A stretch of 27,526 bases of DNA from JBBQDK01 sp038319625 (GTDB taxonomy: Bacteria > Pseudomonadota > Gammaproteobacteria > JBBQDK01), in the NCBI GenBank assembly GCA_038319625.1, contig JBBQDK010000016.1:1-27526 (forward strand). The letters are read 5' to 3'. The notes below the pieces were generated by a model. That model did no database searches, was not told the DNA's origin, and saw nothing but the letters and a program-made list of their open reading frames with translations. Shown here piece by piece: positions 1-8,021 of this stretch. The stretch's first letter is position 1; the number at the start of each line of letters is the position of its first letter. The position numbers and the translations under genes were made by a program.

Positions 1-85
1 TACGGCCATCGGCGCCGGCCGGCTGGCGGACTTCGTGGCCGATTTCCATGCCCGACAGGCGCAAAACGGCGAGGCTATGGCATAA
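1..85 (+). CDS. tgt: Queuine tRNA-ribosyltransferase, C-terminal fragment
   Basis: Only the last 27 codons are in the window, read in the frame beginning at base 2 and ending with TAA at 83-85. The peptide contains GRLADFVADFHARQ, which resembles the C-terminal end of bacterial Tgt (small residues, then an F-x2-DFxxR segment). Tgt exchanges guanine for preQ1 at the wobble position of GU(N)-anticodon tRNAs. The assignment rests as much on context as on sequence: tgt directly precedes yajC-secD-secF in many gammaproteobacteria, including E. coli. With so few residues a different upstream gene cannot be excluded. Confidence 0.75.
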   Translation, partial: TAIGAGRLADFVADFHARQAQNGEAMA

Positions 86-172
86 TGCCCGCAATAACCG
101 GGGGCCGAAGCGCGGCGTACCCGACAATCCGGGCCGGAAAGCTTCGCCCGCTCACTTTGTAAGGACCGAATC

Positions 173-502
173 ATGAGTTTTTTTATTACCGATGCCTGGG
201 CCGCCGGGCCTGCCGCGGGTCCAACCGACCCTATCATGAGCTTTTTGCCGCTGATTCTGATCTTCGCGGTGTTCTATTTTCTGCTGATCCGGCCGCAGTC
301 CAAACGTGCCAAGGAACTCAAGCAGGTAATCAGCGGGCTCGCCAAGGGCGACGAGGTGGTCACCACGGGCGGTTTGCTGGGCAAGGTCGCCGATGTCGGT
401 GAGACCTTCATTACGGTGGAGATCGCCGACGGCGTGCAAGTCAAGATACAGAAGAATGCGGTGGCGGGGCTAATGCCCAAGGGCACCATCAAAGCCTTGT
501 AG
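173..502 (+). CDS. yajC: Sec translocon accessory subunit YajC
   Basis: This 109-residue protein is of usual YajC length. It has one hydrophobic segment at about residues 20-40 (SFLPLILIFAVFYFLLIRPQ), followed directly by the family hallmark RPQSKRAKE and a basic, soluble C-terminal domain containing GDEVVTTGGLLGKV. YajC associates with SecD and SecF in the inner membrane and supports SecYEG-dependent export. The ATG at 173 is preceded by AAGGA at 161-165, a good ribosome-binding site. It lies 87 bp after tgt and 52 bp before secD, which fits one operon. The identification is firm. Confidence 0.96.
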   Translation: MSFFITDAWAAGPAAGPTDPIMSFLPLILIFAVFYFLLIRPQSKRAKELKQVISGLAKGDEVVTTGGLLGKVADVGETFITVEIADGVQVKIQKNAVAGLMPKGTIKAL

Positions 503-554
503 CGCGAACGCGGCACCTGCTGCGTCAGAAATCCGAACATTCAATGGCCAATTC

Positions 555-2411
555 ATGATTAACCAATACCCTTTATGGAAGTACCTGCTGATCGGTGCTG
601 CGCTGCTGTTCGGCGTGTTGTACGCACTGCCCAATCTATATGGCGAAGACCCGGCGGTACAGGTCAATGGCACGCATGGCATCAAGGCCGATGCCGCGCT
701 GCGCGACAATGTGGAGCAGGCGCTGAAAAAGGCCAATATCGCCTACAAGTCCGTCACTCTCGACAACGGCGAGCTGCTGGCGCGTTTCCCGGATACCGAG
801 ACTCAGCTCAAGGCAGTCGATACGATCGAAGCTACGGCCGGTGACAAGTATGTCGTGGCCTTGAATCTGGCCGCCACCACGCCGGCGTGGCTGCAGGCCA
901 TCAATGCCCAGCCCATGTACCTCGGTCTCGACCTGCGTGGCGGCGTACATTTCTTGTTGCAGGTCGACATGGATGCGGCGGCGCGCCTGTCGGCGGAACG
1001 CTATGTCGGTGATATCCGCACCCTGTTGCGCAAGGACCGGGTGCGGTACCTGACGCTGGCGCGTAGCGGCGACGCGGTGCGCGGTGATTTCAAGGATGCT
1101 GCGGAGCGCGAGAAGGCCCGCGCCAAAATTTACACCGAATACCCCAACATGGTCATCACCGATAAGGATGCCGACGGCCATTATTATCTGAGCATCACCA
1201 TGAGCGAGCAGGAACAGCGTGAGATGCGCAAGTTCGCCATCGAACAGAACATCACCACCCTGCGCAACCGCGTCAACGAGCTGGGTGTGGCCGAACCCAT
1301 CATCCAACAGCAGGGCGCGGACCGTATCGTGGTGCAGTTGCCCGGCGTGCAGGACACGGCTCGTGCCAAGAAGATTCTCGGTGCCACGGCGACGCTGGAA
1401 TACCGGCTGGTGGATGTCGAACACAGCGTGCAGGACGCGGTGGCCGGCCACGTGCCGCCGGGCTCCAAACTCTATCACATGCGTGACGGCAGCCCGGTGC
1501 TACTGGAGAAGCGCGTCATCGTCACTGGCGACCAGATCACGCATGCCGCTTCCGGCATGGACCAGAATAGCGGCCAGCCGGCGGTATTCGTCGATCTCGA
1601 TAGCAAAGGCGCCAAGAAGATGGGTGACATCACCCGCGAAAACATCGGCAAGCCCATGGCGGTGGTGTACATCGAGAACAAGGTCACCACCACCATGGTC
1701 AACGGCAAGCCGGTGAGGGTCAGCAAACCAGTCGAGGAAGTGATCAACGTCGCTACCATCCGCGATTCCTTCAGCAATCGCTTCCAGACCACCGGCCTGG
1801 ACAGTACCGAGGAGGCACGCGATCTGTCGCTGTTGCTGCGTGCCGGTTCACTGGCGGTGCCCAGCGAGATCATCGAGGAGCGCACTGTCGGCCCGAGCCT
1901 GGGCGCTGACAACATCCGTACCGGCTTCAATTCGACGCTGTACGGTTTCGCGGCCATCGCGGTGTTCATGATTTTTTACTACCATTTGTTCGGTGTGATT
2001 TCGACCATCGCACTGTTCGTCAACATGATCTTGCTGGTGGCGGTGCTGTCGACGCTGCAGGCCACATTGACCTTGCCCGGCATCGCCGGCATCGCGCTGA
2101 CCATCGGTATGGCGATTGATGCCAACGTGCTGATCTTTGAACGTATCCGTGAGGAGTTGCGCAATGGCAATTCGCCACAGGCCAGTATTCATTCGGGTTA
2201 TGACCGCGCACTCGATACCATCGTCGATTCCAACATCACCACGCTGATTGCCGGTTTTGCACTGTTCATGCTCGGCTCCGGCCCGATTCGCGGTTTCGCG
2301 GTGACCTTGTGCCTGGGTATTATCACCTCCATGTTCAGCGCCGTGATGGTTTCACGCGCCATGGTCAACCTGCTCTTCGGACAGCGCAAGCTGTCCTCTT
2401 TGCCGATTTAA
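555..2411 (+). CDS. secD: Protein translocase subunit SecD
   Basis: This 618-residue inner-membrane protein uses the proton-motive force, with SecF, to pull preproteins out of SecYEG on the periplasmic side. It has an N-terminal membrane helix (about 8-27), then a large periplasmic region that includes the family segments YLGLDLRGGVHFLLQVD (about 122-138) and RNRVNELGVAEPIIQQQG. From about residue 455 there is a cluster of five membrane helices carrying GMAIDANVLIFERIREEL, a signature of the RND-like SecD/SecF membrane domain. Length matches E. coli SecD (about 615). It is followed by secF after 10 bp. No oddities were seen. Confidence 0.98.
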   Translation: MINQYPLWKYLLIGAALLFGVLYALPNLYGEDPAVQVNGTHGIKADAALRDNVEQALKKANIAYKSVTLDNGELLARFPDTETQLKAVDTIEATAGDKYVVALNLAATTPAWLQAINAQPMYLGLDLRGGVHFLLQVDMDAAARLSAERYVGDIRTLLRKDRVRYLTLARSGDAVRGDFKDAAEREKARAKIYTEYPNMVITDKDADGHYYLSITMSEQEQREMRKFAIEQNITTLRNRVNELGVAEPIIQQQGADRIVVQLPGVQDTARAKKILGATATLEYRLVDVEHSVQDAVAGHVPPGSKLYHMRDGSPVLLEKRVIVTGDQITHAASGMDQNSGQPAVFVDLDSKGAKKMGDITRENIGKPMAVVYIENKVTTTMVNGKPVRVSKPVEEVINVATIRDSFSNRFQTTGLDSTEEARDLSLLLRAGSLAVPSEIIEERTVGPSLGADNIRTGFNSTLYGFAAIAVFMIFYYHLFGVISTIALFVNMILLVAVLSTLQATLTLPGIAGIALTIGMAIDANVLIFERIREELRNGNSPQASIHSGYDRALDTIVDSNITTLIAGFALFMLGSGPIRGFAVTLCLGIITSMFSAVMVSRAMVNLLFGQRKLSSLPI

Positions 2412-2421
2412 GGGACGCTGC

Positions 2422-3357
2422 ATGGAAATCTTCCACATCAAGCACGACGTTCCGTTTATGCGCTATGCCGGCATCACCTCGGTGATCTCGGCCCTGGCCT
2501 TCGTCCTGGCCCTTGTCGCCCTAGGGTATTACGGCCTGAACTTCAGTGTCGATTTTACCGGCGGCACCGTCATGGAGCTGCACTACCCTCAATCGGTGGA
2601 TACTTCCACGTTGCGCGACACTCTAACGCAGAACGGTTATAAAGACGCGAGTGTGCAGAAGTTCGGTAGCTCCCATGCGCTACTGATACAGCTGCCACTC
2701 AAGAAGGGGGAGTCGTCGGCGCAGCTCAGTGACAAAGTCATGGTAGTGCTGCGTGCCCAGGACAAGACGGTCGAGTTGCGGCGTGTCGAATTCGTCGGGC
2801 CACAGGTCGGCGCGGAACTGATCAACGGTGGTGGCTTGGCATTGTTGCTGGTGTCGTTCGGTATCATGGCCTATCTGGCGCTGCGCTTCGAATGGCGCTT
2901 CTCGGTCGGTGCCATCATCGCGACCCTGCACGACGTGGTCATCATCCTCGGCTGTTTCGCTTTCTTCCATTGGGAATTTTCATTGTCGGTGCTGGCCGCC
3001 GTATTGGCCATTCTGGGTTACTCGGTGAATGATACGGTGGTGGTGTTCGACCGGATCCGTGAAAACTTCCGCACCATGCGCGTCGGTACCGTGCCCGAGA
3101 TCATCGACAACGCCATCACCCGCACGTTGTCGCGCACCATCATCACCCACGTGACCACGCAGTTGATGGTGTTCTCGATGCTGTTCTTCGGTGGACAGGT
3201 GCTATTTTACTTCTCCCTTGCGCTCACGCTCGGTATAGTTATCGGCACTTATTCATCGGTGCTGGTGGCCAGCCCGATCGTGATGTGGCTCGGGGTCTCG
3301 AAGCAGAATCTCATTCCGGTGAAGAAGGAAGGCGCGGAGTTGGACTCCATGCCGTAA
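2422..3357 (+). CDS. secF: Protein translocase subunit SecF
   Basis: This 311-residue partner of SecD has an N-terminal helix, then the SecF motif NFSVDFTGGTVMEL, a short periplasmic domain, and five C-terminal helices with GYSVNDTVVVFDRIREN at about residues 199-213, the counterpart of the SecD signature. AGGG at 2411-2414 precedes the ATG at suitable spacing. The gene ends the tgt-yajC-secD-secF operon, and a strong hairpin lies 18 bp downstream. Size and order are those of other gammaproteobacteria. Confidence 0.98.
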   Translation: MEIFHIKHDVPFMRYAGITSVISALAFVLALVALGYYGLNFSVDFTGGTVMELHYPQSVDTSTLRDTLTQNGYKDASVQKFGSSHALLIQLPLKKGESSAQLSDKVMVVLRAQDKTVELRRVEFVGPQVGAELINGGGLALLLVSFGIMAYLALRFEWRFSVGAIIATLHDVVIILGCFAFFHWEFSLSVLAAVLAILGYSVNDTVVVFDRIRENFRTMRVGTVPEIIDNAITRTLSRTIITHVTTQLMVFSMLFFGGQVLFYFSLALTLGIVIGTYSSVLVASPIVMWLGVSKQNLIPVKKEGAELDSMP

Positions 3358-3375
3358 GACGCACCCAAGGTGCTA

Positions 3376-3410
3376 CGCAAAGGGCGCGGCATATTGCCGC
3401 GCCCTTTGCG
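3376..3410 (+). terminator. Perfect hairpin after secF, probable terminator
   Basis: Bases 3376-3390 are perfectly complementary to 3396-3410 (15-bp GC-rich stem, 5-base loop ATATT), followed by only three T residues and then mixed sequence. It lies 18 bp after the secF stop and before the convergent 86-residue ORF. The weak T-tract means it may act as an inefficient intrinsic terminator or as a 3'-end stabiliser. Confidence 0.75.
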
Positions 3411-3424
3411 TTTCAGGAATACCT

Positions 3425-3685
3425 TCAGGATATTTTTTTGCGCAACGCTTTGCGCCGCACCGCCACTTCGCGTGGTGGAAAGGCGAGCACCACGGCGGAG
3501 TTATTTGCGGCCGGGTTGTCCGTTACCACAGGAGCGGGATCAATGGACAGTATCTCGATCCGGTAAGGTGTCACATCGTAGCCGAGTCGTGTTGCCAGGT
3601 CCTCCATGCCGCACAACACATCTCGCATCACCAGTTCCAGTGCCTTGTCGCCCAGAACCTTTTTGTCAACTGATTGATCTGCCAT
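3425..3685 (-). CDS. Small hypothetical protein (86 aa)
   Basis: I do not recognise this protein. It is 86 residues, starts with ATG, has no signal peptide or membrane helix and contains a single cysteine (VLCGMED). The C-terminus is strongly basic (VRRKALRKKIS). The mixed acidic/hydrophobic N-terminal half could form helices (DKALELVMRDVLCGMEDLA), and the middle could form strands (YRIEILSID). Its reading frame is open between the secF hairpin and the region upstream of the PilU-like gene, and no competing ORF of better quality covers the interval. It is probably a real cytosolic protein of unknown role. Confidence 0.6.
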   Translation of the reverse strand: MADQSVDKKVLGDKALELVMRDVLCGMEDLATRLGYDVTPYRIEILSIDPAPVVTDNPAANNSAVVLAFPPREVAVRRKALRKKIS

Positions 3686-3794
3686 ACCGTTCGCTCGTGT
3701 CTAAGTGATCCGTCACAGAGAATACGTCCCCCCTGTCATGGTTTCGGTTATAGGAGGGAAAACTTGAATGGTGAGCGGGGATATATGGCGGGTT

Positions 3795-4874
3795 TCAGGT
3801 GGCGACGCTGTCATGCGCCGCCAGCTTCATGCGCAGACGCAGATTACTGACCGAATCCGCGTATTCAAGAGCGGTGTCGGCGCTGATACTGCCGCGTTCG
3901 TAGAGGCTGAACAGGCACTGATCGAAGGTATTCATGCCATGCGCCTGGCCTTTTTCCATGGTCTCCTTGAGCTTCTCAAACTCGCCACGGCGTACCAGTT
4001 CGCCGACTCTCGGCGAGCCGGTGAGCAGTTCATAGGCGAGGGCGCGCTCGCCTTTCCGGCTCGGCAGCAGGCGTTGCGATATCACGGCGCGCAGATTCTG
4101 TCCCAGGCTGATCAGTATCTGTGCGCGTTCCTCTTCCCTAAAGAAATTAATGATGCGATCAAAGCTCTGATTGGCGTTGTTGGCGTGCAAGGTGCTGAGA
4201 CACAGATGGCCGGTATCGGCAAATTCCAGCGCCCGTTCCAGGGTGTCGCGGTCGCGGATCTCGCCGATCATCAGCACGTCCGGTGATTGGCGCAAGGCAT
4301 TCATCAGTGCACCGCTGTAGGAGCGTGTATCGACCCCGATCTCGCGCTGGTTGACCATACTGCGGCGATGCGGCAGCAGGAATTCGACGGGATCTTCGAT
4401 AGTGATGATATGGCCGTCTTCGTTGCGGCTGCGGTAGTCGATCATCGAGGCCAGCGAGGTCGACTTGCCAGAGCCGCAGGCGCCGACGAACAGCACCAGG
4501 CCACGCTTCTGCATGGCGATGTCTTTGAGAGTATCCGGTAGGCCTAGGGCTTTGAAATCGGGAGTCTGGGTGGGAACGGCGCGAATCGCCAGGGCGACAC
4601 TGCCGCGCTGGCGGAAGCCGTTGACGCGGAACCGGCCGAGCTCGGGAAAGCTCACGCCGACATTGCATTCCAACGTCGTGGCAAAGCTTTTCTGCTGGGA
4701 TTCGTCGAAGAAAGTTTTGGCGATGGCCTCGATCTGCGCCGGGTTCAAAACCTCGTCGAGCACCGCGCCAAGTTTGCCGTTGATGCGCAAGGCGGGCGGC
4801 ATGCCGTTGCTGAGCAGCAGATCCGAGGCGTTGACTGTACGCATCTGTTTCAGCAGTTTGAAGATCAGATCCAT
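3795..4874 (-). CDS. pilU: PilU-like twitching motility ATPase
   Basis: This 359-residue protein belongs to the PilT/PilU retraction ATPases of type IV pili. It shows an N-terminal PAS-like region containing ASDLLLSNGMPPALRINGKL, a Walker A GACGSGKS at 131-138, an Asp box (IITIEDPVEF, 156-165), a Walker B region DVLMIGEIRD (199-208) and a His box STLHANN (227-233). NQREIGVDT and the FADTGHLCLSTLHANNANQ segment read closer to PilU than to PilT, so PilU is the preferred call; PilU works as a PilT-dependent accessory retraction motor. The usual partner pilT is not in the window. Walker A has Cys133 where most family members have Thr, which still fits the GxxxxGK[ST] pattern. Confidence 0.92.
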   Translation of the reverse strand: MDLIFKLLKQMRTVNASDLLLSNGMPPALRINGKLGAVLDEVLNPAQIEAIAKTFFDESQQKSFATTLECNVGVSFPELGRFRVNGFRQRGSVALAIRAVPTQTPDFKALGLPDTLKDIAMQKRGLVLFVGACGSGKSTSLASMIDYRSRNEDGHIITIEDPVEFLLPHRRSMVNQREIGVDTRSYSGALMNALRQSPDVLMIGEIRDRDTLERALEFADTGHLCLSTLHANNANQSFDRIINFFREEERAQILISLGQNLRAVISQRLLPSRKGERALAYELLTGSPRVGELVRRGEFEKLKETMEKGQAHGMNTFDQCLFSLYERGSISADTALEYADSVSNLRLRMKLAAHDSVAT

Positions 4875-4979
4875 GAATTTCCGTCCTGCAATGTCAGAAG
4901 TCGTGTGTTGTTAGCGGCACACGGCCAGTGGTCCGTTATCTTTATGCAACATCACGGCGGCTGGGACCGCAGAAAGAAT

Positions 4980-5777
4980 TCAGCGTGCCAGCTCCGGTGT
5001 GAGATGCGGCTGGATGGTCTTGAGGATGGCCTTGAATAGCTTGGGGTTGCCGGCCACCACATTACCGCTCACCAGGTGATTGTGCCCGCCTTTGAAGTCG
5101 CCTACCAGCCCGCCGGCTTCCTGAACCAGCAGCACGCCGGCTGCGATGTCCCATTCCTGCAGGCCGATTTCCCAGAAGCCGTCGACCCGGCCGGCCGCGA
5201 CATAGGCCAGATCCAGGCAGGCCGCGCCGGCCCGGCGGATGCCGGCCGTGACACTGAACAGATCCTTGAGCATGCCCAGATAAGGATCGATGTGTGCGTG
5301 GATCTTGAACGGAAAACCGGTGCCGAGCAGAGCACCTTCCAGCGCCTTCTGCTTGCTGACGCGGATACGCCGGTCATTGAGGTGCGCGCCGGCGCCGCGG
5401 CTGGCGGTAAACAGTTCCTGACGCAGCGGATCGTAGACCACGGCCTGTTCCAGCCGGCCTTTGTGTTTGACGGCGATGGACACGCCGAACTGCGGGAAAC
5501 CGTGCAAAAAATTAGTGGTGCCGTCGAGCGGATCGATGACCCACAGGTAGTCGTCACCGGCGTGGGCACCACTTTCCTCGGCCAGGATGCCATGACTGGG
5601 GAAGGCCTTGCGAATCACTTTGATGATCTCCTGCTCGGCCATCTGGTCGACCTCGGAGACGAAATCATTGCGCTGTTTGACGTTGACAGTGAGCGAGTCG
5701 AGTCGATCGACATGACGGACGATAACGTTGCCGGCGGCGCGTGCGGCACGCACCGCGATGTTGAGCATGGGTTGCAT
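4980..5777 (-). CDS. suhB: Inositol-1-monophosphatase SuhB
   Basis: This 265-residue Mg2+-dependent phosphatase of the IMPase superfamily dephosphorylates inositol-1-phosphate. In E. coli SuhB also acts in rRNA transcription antitermination. Metal-binding motifs are intact: AEESG (about 66-70), WVIDPLDGTTNF (79-90) and LQEWDIAAG (206-214). The frame is open further upstream to 5915, but the start at 5777 gives MQPMLNIAVRAARAAG, which aligns with the E. coli N-terminus MHPMLNIAVRAARKAG, whereas the extension is unrelated. No clear Shine-Dalgarno sequence was seen. It lies 58 bp downstream of psd on the same strand, and this gap contains a short tandem repeat. Confidence 0.96.
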   Translation of the reverse strand: MQPMLNIAVRAARAAGNVIVRHVDRLDSLTVNVKQRNDFVSEVDQMAEQEIIKVIRKAFPSHGILAEESGAHAGDDYLWVIDPLDGTTNFLHGFPQFGVSIAVKHKGRLEQAVVYDPLRQELFTASRGAGAHLNDRRIRVSKQKALEGALLGTGFPFKIHAHIDPYLGMLKDLFSVTAGIRRAGAACLDLAYVAAGRVDGFWEIGLQEWDIAAGVLLVQEAGGLVGDFKGGHNHLVSGNVVAGNPKLFKAILKTIQPHLTPELAR

Positions 5778-5788
5778 AAGGACTGTAG

Positions 5789-5809
5789 CGAGTGGCGAGT
5801 GGCAAGTAG
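5789..5809. repeat. Short tandem repeat between psd and suhB
   Basis: CGAGTGG occurs twice head to tail (5789-5795 and 5796-5802), followed by a degenerate third unit CAAGTAG (5803-5809). It lies in the psd-suhB spacer, just upstream of the suhB start. It resembles the low-complexity words seen in other spacers of this window, but it is short and could be chance. Confidence 0.4.
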
Positions 5810-5835
5810 AGAGGTGGGGAGAATAGCAGAAAATG

Positions 5836-6726
5836 CTAGCCAGTGGTGCAGGTGCCCAGGCGCTGACCCATGCGCACGGGGTTGTCGGCCTGCCATTGCG
5901 TAGCCCATTGAGCATGGCCCCGCCCGAACAGCACGATCACCGTCGAACCCATATTGAAACGCCCGAGTTCCGCGCCACGCGTCAATGCAAGCGACGCATC
6001 GCGGTAATCCCAGGTCCGGATTTCCCGGCGCCGCGGCGGGGTGACCACCCCGGCCCAGACCGTTTCGATGCTCGCCACGAACAGCGCCCCGACCAGAATC
6101 ACCGCCATCGGTCCGGCCTCGGTGTCGAAGATCGACACCACGCGCTCGTTGCGCGCGAACAGTCGCGGGATGGCGCGCGTGGTGTGTGGCGCGACGCTGA
6201 ACAGGCGACCCGGCACGTGGATCATTTCGCGCAGCCGACCTGCGATCGGCATGTGTACGCGGTGATAGTCGCGTGGCGACAGATACACGGTGACGAAGCG
6301 GCCGTTCTCGAAGGGCGCGGCGCGGGCGATAGAACCGCCGAGCAGCTCCACGGTAGTGAAATCGCGTCCCTTGGCCTGAAAGATACGACCCTCGCGGATC
6401 GCGCCGAGCTGGCTTATGGCGCCGTCCGCCGGGCAAAGAATGTCATCGGTGCCAGCGGCCAATGGCCGTACACCGCCGCGCAACGCGCGCGTGAAGAAGC
6501 TGTTGAAATGTGGATAATGCGTTGGTTCAGGCTCCAGCGCTTCGTTCATGTCGACGCCGTAACGACGGATCACCCACTTGATCTGCCAGTTCTTCCACGG
6601 CCGCCAGCGCAGCCGTGTGGCGACCTGCATGAGCCAGGACAATAGATGATGCGGCAACAGGTATTGCGGCAGGCTTTTCAGTGTATCGCCCGCCGCGGTG
6701 GTCGCGCGTGGCGCGTTATCCGGCAT
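5836..6726 (-). CDS. psd: Phosphatidylserine decarboxylase proenzyme
   Basis: This 296-residue protein converts phosphatidylserine to phosphatidylethanolamine at the inner membrane. The self-cleavage motif is FNMGSTVI with MGST at 259-262; Ser261 is expected to become the pyruvoyl group, giving alpha and beta chains. The other triad residues are visible: Asp101 in CPADGAIS and the His pair of PRDYHRVH (151-158). The N-terminal amphipathic region and NSFFTRALRGGVRPL are typical of the family. The ATG at 6726 lies 19 bp after the PCu(A)C stop, so these genes are probably co-transcribed. Confidence 0.97.
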   Translation of the reverse strand: MPDNAPRATTAAGDTLKSLPQYLLPHHLLSWLMQVATRLRWRPWKNWQIKWVIRRYGVDMNEALEPEPTHYPHFNSFFTRALRGGVRPLAAGTDDILCPADGAISQLGAIREGRIFQAKGRDFTTVELLGGSIARAAPFENGRFVTVYLSPRDYHRVHMPIAGRLREMIHVPGRLFSVAPHTTRAIPRLFARNERVVSIFDTEAGPMAVILVGALFVASIETVWAGVVTPPRRREIRTWDYRDASLALTRGAELGRFNMGSTVIVLFGRGHAQWATQWQADNPVRMGQRLGTCTTG

Positions 6727-6745
6727 GATCTTGGCTATCCTGCAA

Positions 6746-7213
6746 TCAGTCGTGATGGTGATGCTGCATCATGGTGTCGGCGGGCTCGGCAGCGGCGCGC
6801 ACCGGCGCGTGTATCTGCTGTACGGGCTGGCCGTCGAACTGCAAGTGCAGTTCGACGTGATCGCCGGCGTGCAGAGCGGTGCGCGGCCCGATCAGCATCA
6901 GATGATAACCGTTCGGTGCGAAGCTCAAACGGCCGTGCGCGGGAATGGCGACGCGTGGTTGGGCGCTCATGCTGGCGACACCGTTCCGGATCTCGGTGCG
7001 GTGGATCTCGACGCTCGCGAACTGTGGGCTGCTGACGCCGCTCAGCGTCTGCGTGCCGGCACTGTGATTGTCGATGTTCAGATAGGCCGCCAGCACGGTG
7101 GCGCCGGGCGGTGCGGCGGGCACCCAGGCATCATGCACGACGATGTCGGTGGCGGCCTGCGTCAGTCCGGGGGCGGTGCACAGCAAAGCAAATAAAGCGA
7201 GCCAGGGTTTCAT
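6746..7213 (-). CDS. Periplasmic copper chaperone PCu(A)C
   Basis: This 155-residue protein has a signal peptide (about 1-20, cleavage near TQA-AT). It carries the complete copper-binding motif HX10MX21HXM of the PCu(A)C (DUF461) family: His71, Met82, His104 and Met106, with exact spacing. The family delivers Cu(I) to the CuA or CuB centre of cytochrome c oxidase. The C-terminus ends in a HHHH cluster that may be an additional metal site. Its ATG overlaps the stop of the upstream SCO gene by 4 nt (ATGA), and AAGGA lies 6 nt upstream of the start. This arrangement suggests translational coupling of two copper delivery proteins. Confidence 0.95.
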   Translation of the reverse strand: MKPWLALFALLCTAPGLTQAATDIVVHDAWVPAAPPGATVLAAYLNIDNHSAGTQTLSGVSSPQFASVEIHRTEIRNGVASMSAQPRVAIPAHGRLSFAPNGYHLMLIGPRTALHAGDHVELHLQFDGQPVQQIHAPVRAAAEPADTMMQHHHHD

Positions 7214-7872
7214 TGCAGATCCTTGTAGTAGTCGCGCAGGGTCAGGAATTCTTTCGCAAGGGTGCTTGCGACATGCGGTGCCGAGAAGACCGCGTTGAAG
7301 CGCGCTTCCGGATCGATCAGCAGCAGCGAAGCGGTATGGTCCACAGTATACCCGCCGTCCGCCGTCGTTTCGCCGCGCATATGCAGAATATGGAGTTGGG
7401 CCGTGAAGGCATCAATTTGCGCGGGCGTGCCGGTGACGCCGAGAAAATCCTTGTTGAAATAGGGTACGTATTCAGCCAGGCGCTGCACCGTATCGCGTGC
7501 CGGGTCGACGCTGACGAAGACCACGTGCAACGGCTCGCGCTGCGAGCCCGCGGCGGCGACCCGCTTTACCACACTGTTCAATGTTGCGAGTGTGGTCGGA
7601 CAGACATCCGGGCAATGCGTGTAGCCGAAGAACAGCAGGGTCCATGCGCCCTTGAGACGTGCCAGGTCGAAGGTCCGGCCGTGATCGTCCGTGAGCGTGA
7701 ACGGTGCCAGTGGGCGCGGCGCGGGCAGGGCGGTACCGGAGCTGAGTGTGGGCAGGGCGGCGGGCGGATGCAGCAAGTGCCAGCCTGACCACAGGCCGAG
7801 CAGCAGAGCCATGACGCCGACTAGTGTCAGCAGTTGCTTGGCAATGGGTCTGGTGGTGGAAGTTTCAGTCAT
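7210..7872 (-). CDS. SCO1/SenC family copper/thiol-redox protein
   Basis: This 220-residue protein has one N-terminal membrane anchor (about 14-34) and a periplasmic thioredoxin-like domain. The family motif CPDVC is at 87-91 and the distal metal-ligand histidine is in VDHTASLLLID (His179). SCO proteins deliver copper to, or reduce cysteines of, the CuA site of cytochrome oxidase. No oxidase subunit is in the window. The gene heads the leftward SCO-PCu(A)C-psd-suhB run and is divergent from prmB across 149 bp, which should contain both promoters. Confidence 0.95.
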   Translation of the reverse strand: MTETSTTRPIAKQLLTLVGVMALLLGLWSGWHLLHPPAALPTLSSGTALPAPRPLAPFTLTDDHGRTFDLARLKGAWTLLFFGYTHCPDVCPTTLATLNSVVKRVAAAGSQREPLHVVFVSVDPARDTVQRLAEYVPYFNKDFLGVTGTPAQIDAFTAQLHILHMRGETTADGGYTVDHTASLLLIDPEARFNAVFSAPHVASTLAKEFLTLRDYYKDLQ

Positions 7873-8021
7873 GGCGGCATTATTCCATACCGCGCACGGC
7901 AGGCATATCTTGTATTATGGCATCCATCACGCGGCTCAGGACGGGTTTCCCACTCCCGCTGCCGATTGCCTGGACATTCCGGACGGGTTGCAAGCCCGGC
8001 CCATCACGCAAGATTGCTGCT

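Noticed and set aside
636..1478. 280-codon minus-strand ORF opposite secD
   Set aside because: Fully antisense to secD with His/Gln/Arg-rich shadow composition; no domain recognised.
3768..4286. 172-codon + strand ORF with AGGAGGG nine bases before its ATG
   Set aside because: It lies antisense to the clear PilU-like gene, and its composition is that of a reverse-strand shadow; the good ribosome-binding site is probably chance.
5778..5915. 46-codon upstream extension of suhB
   Set aside because: The extension crosses the tandem repeat and the end of psd, and the family N-terminus begins at 5777.
7824..8021. Upstream extension of prmB
   Set aside because: It reads back through the divergent promoter region into the SCO gene; the E. 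coli-like N-terminus begins at 8022.
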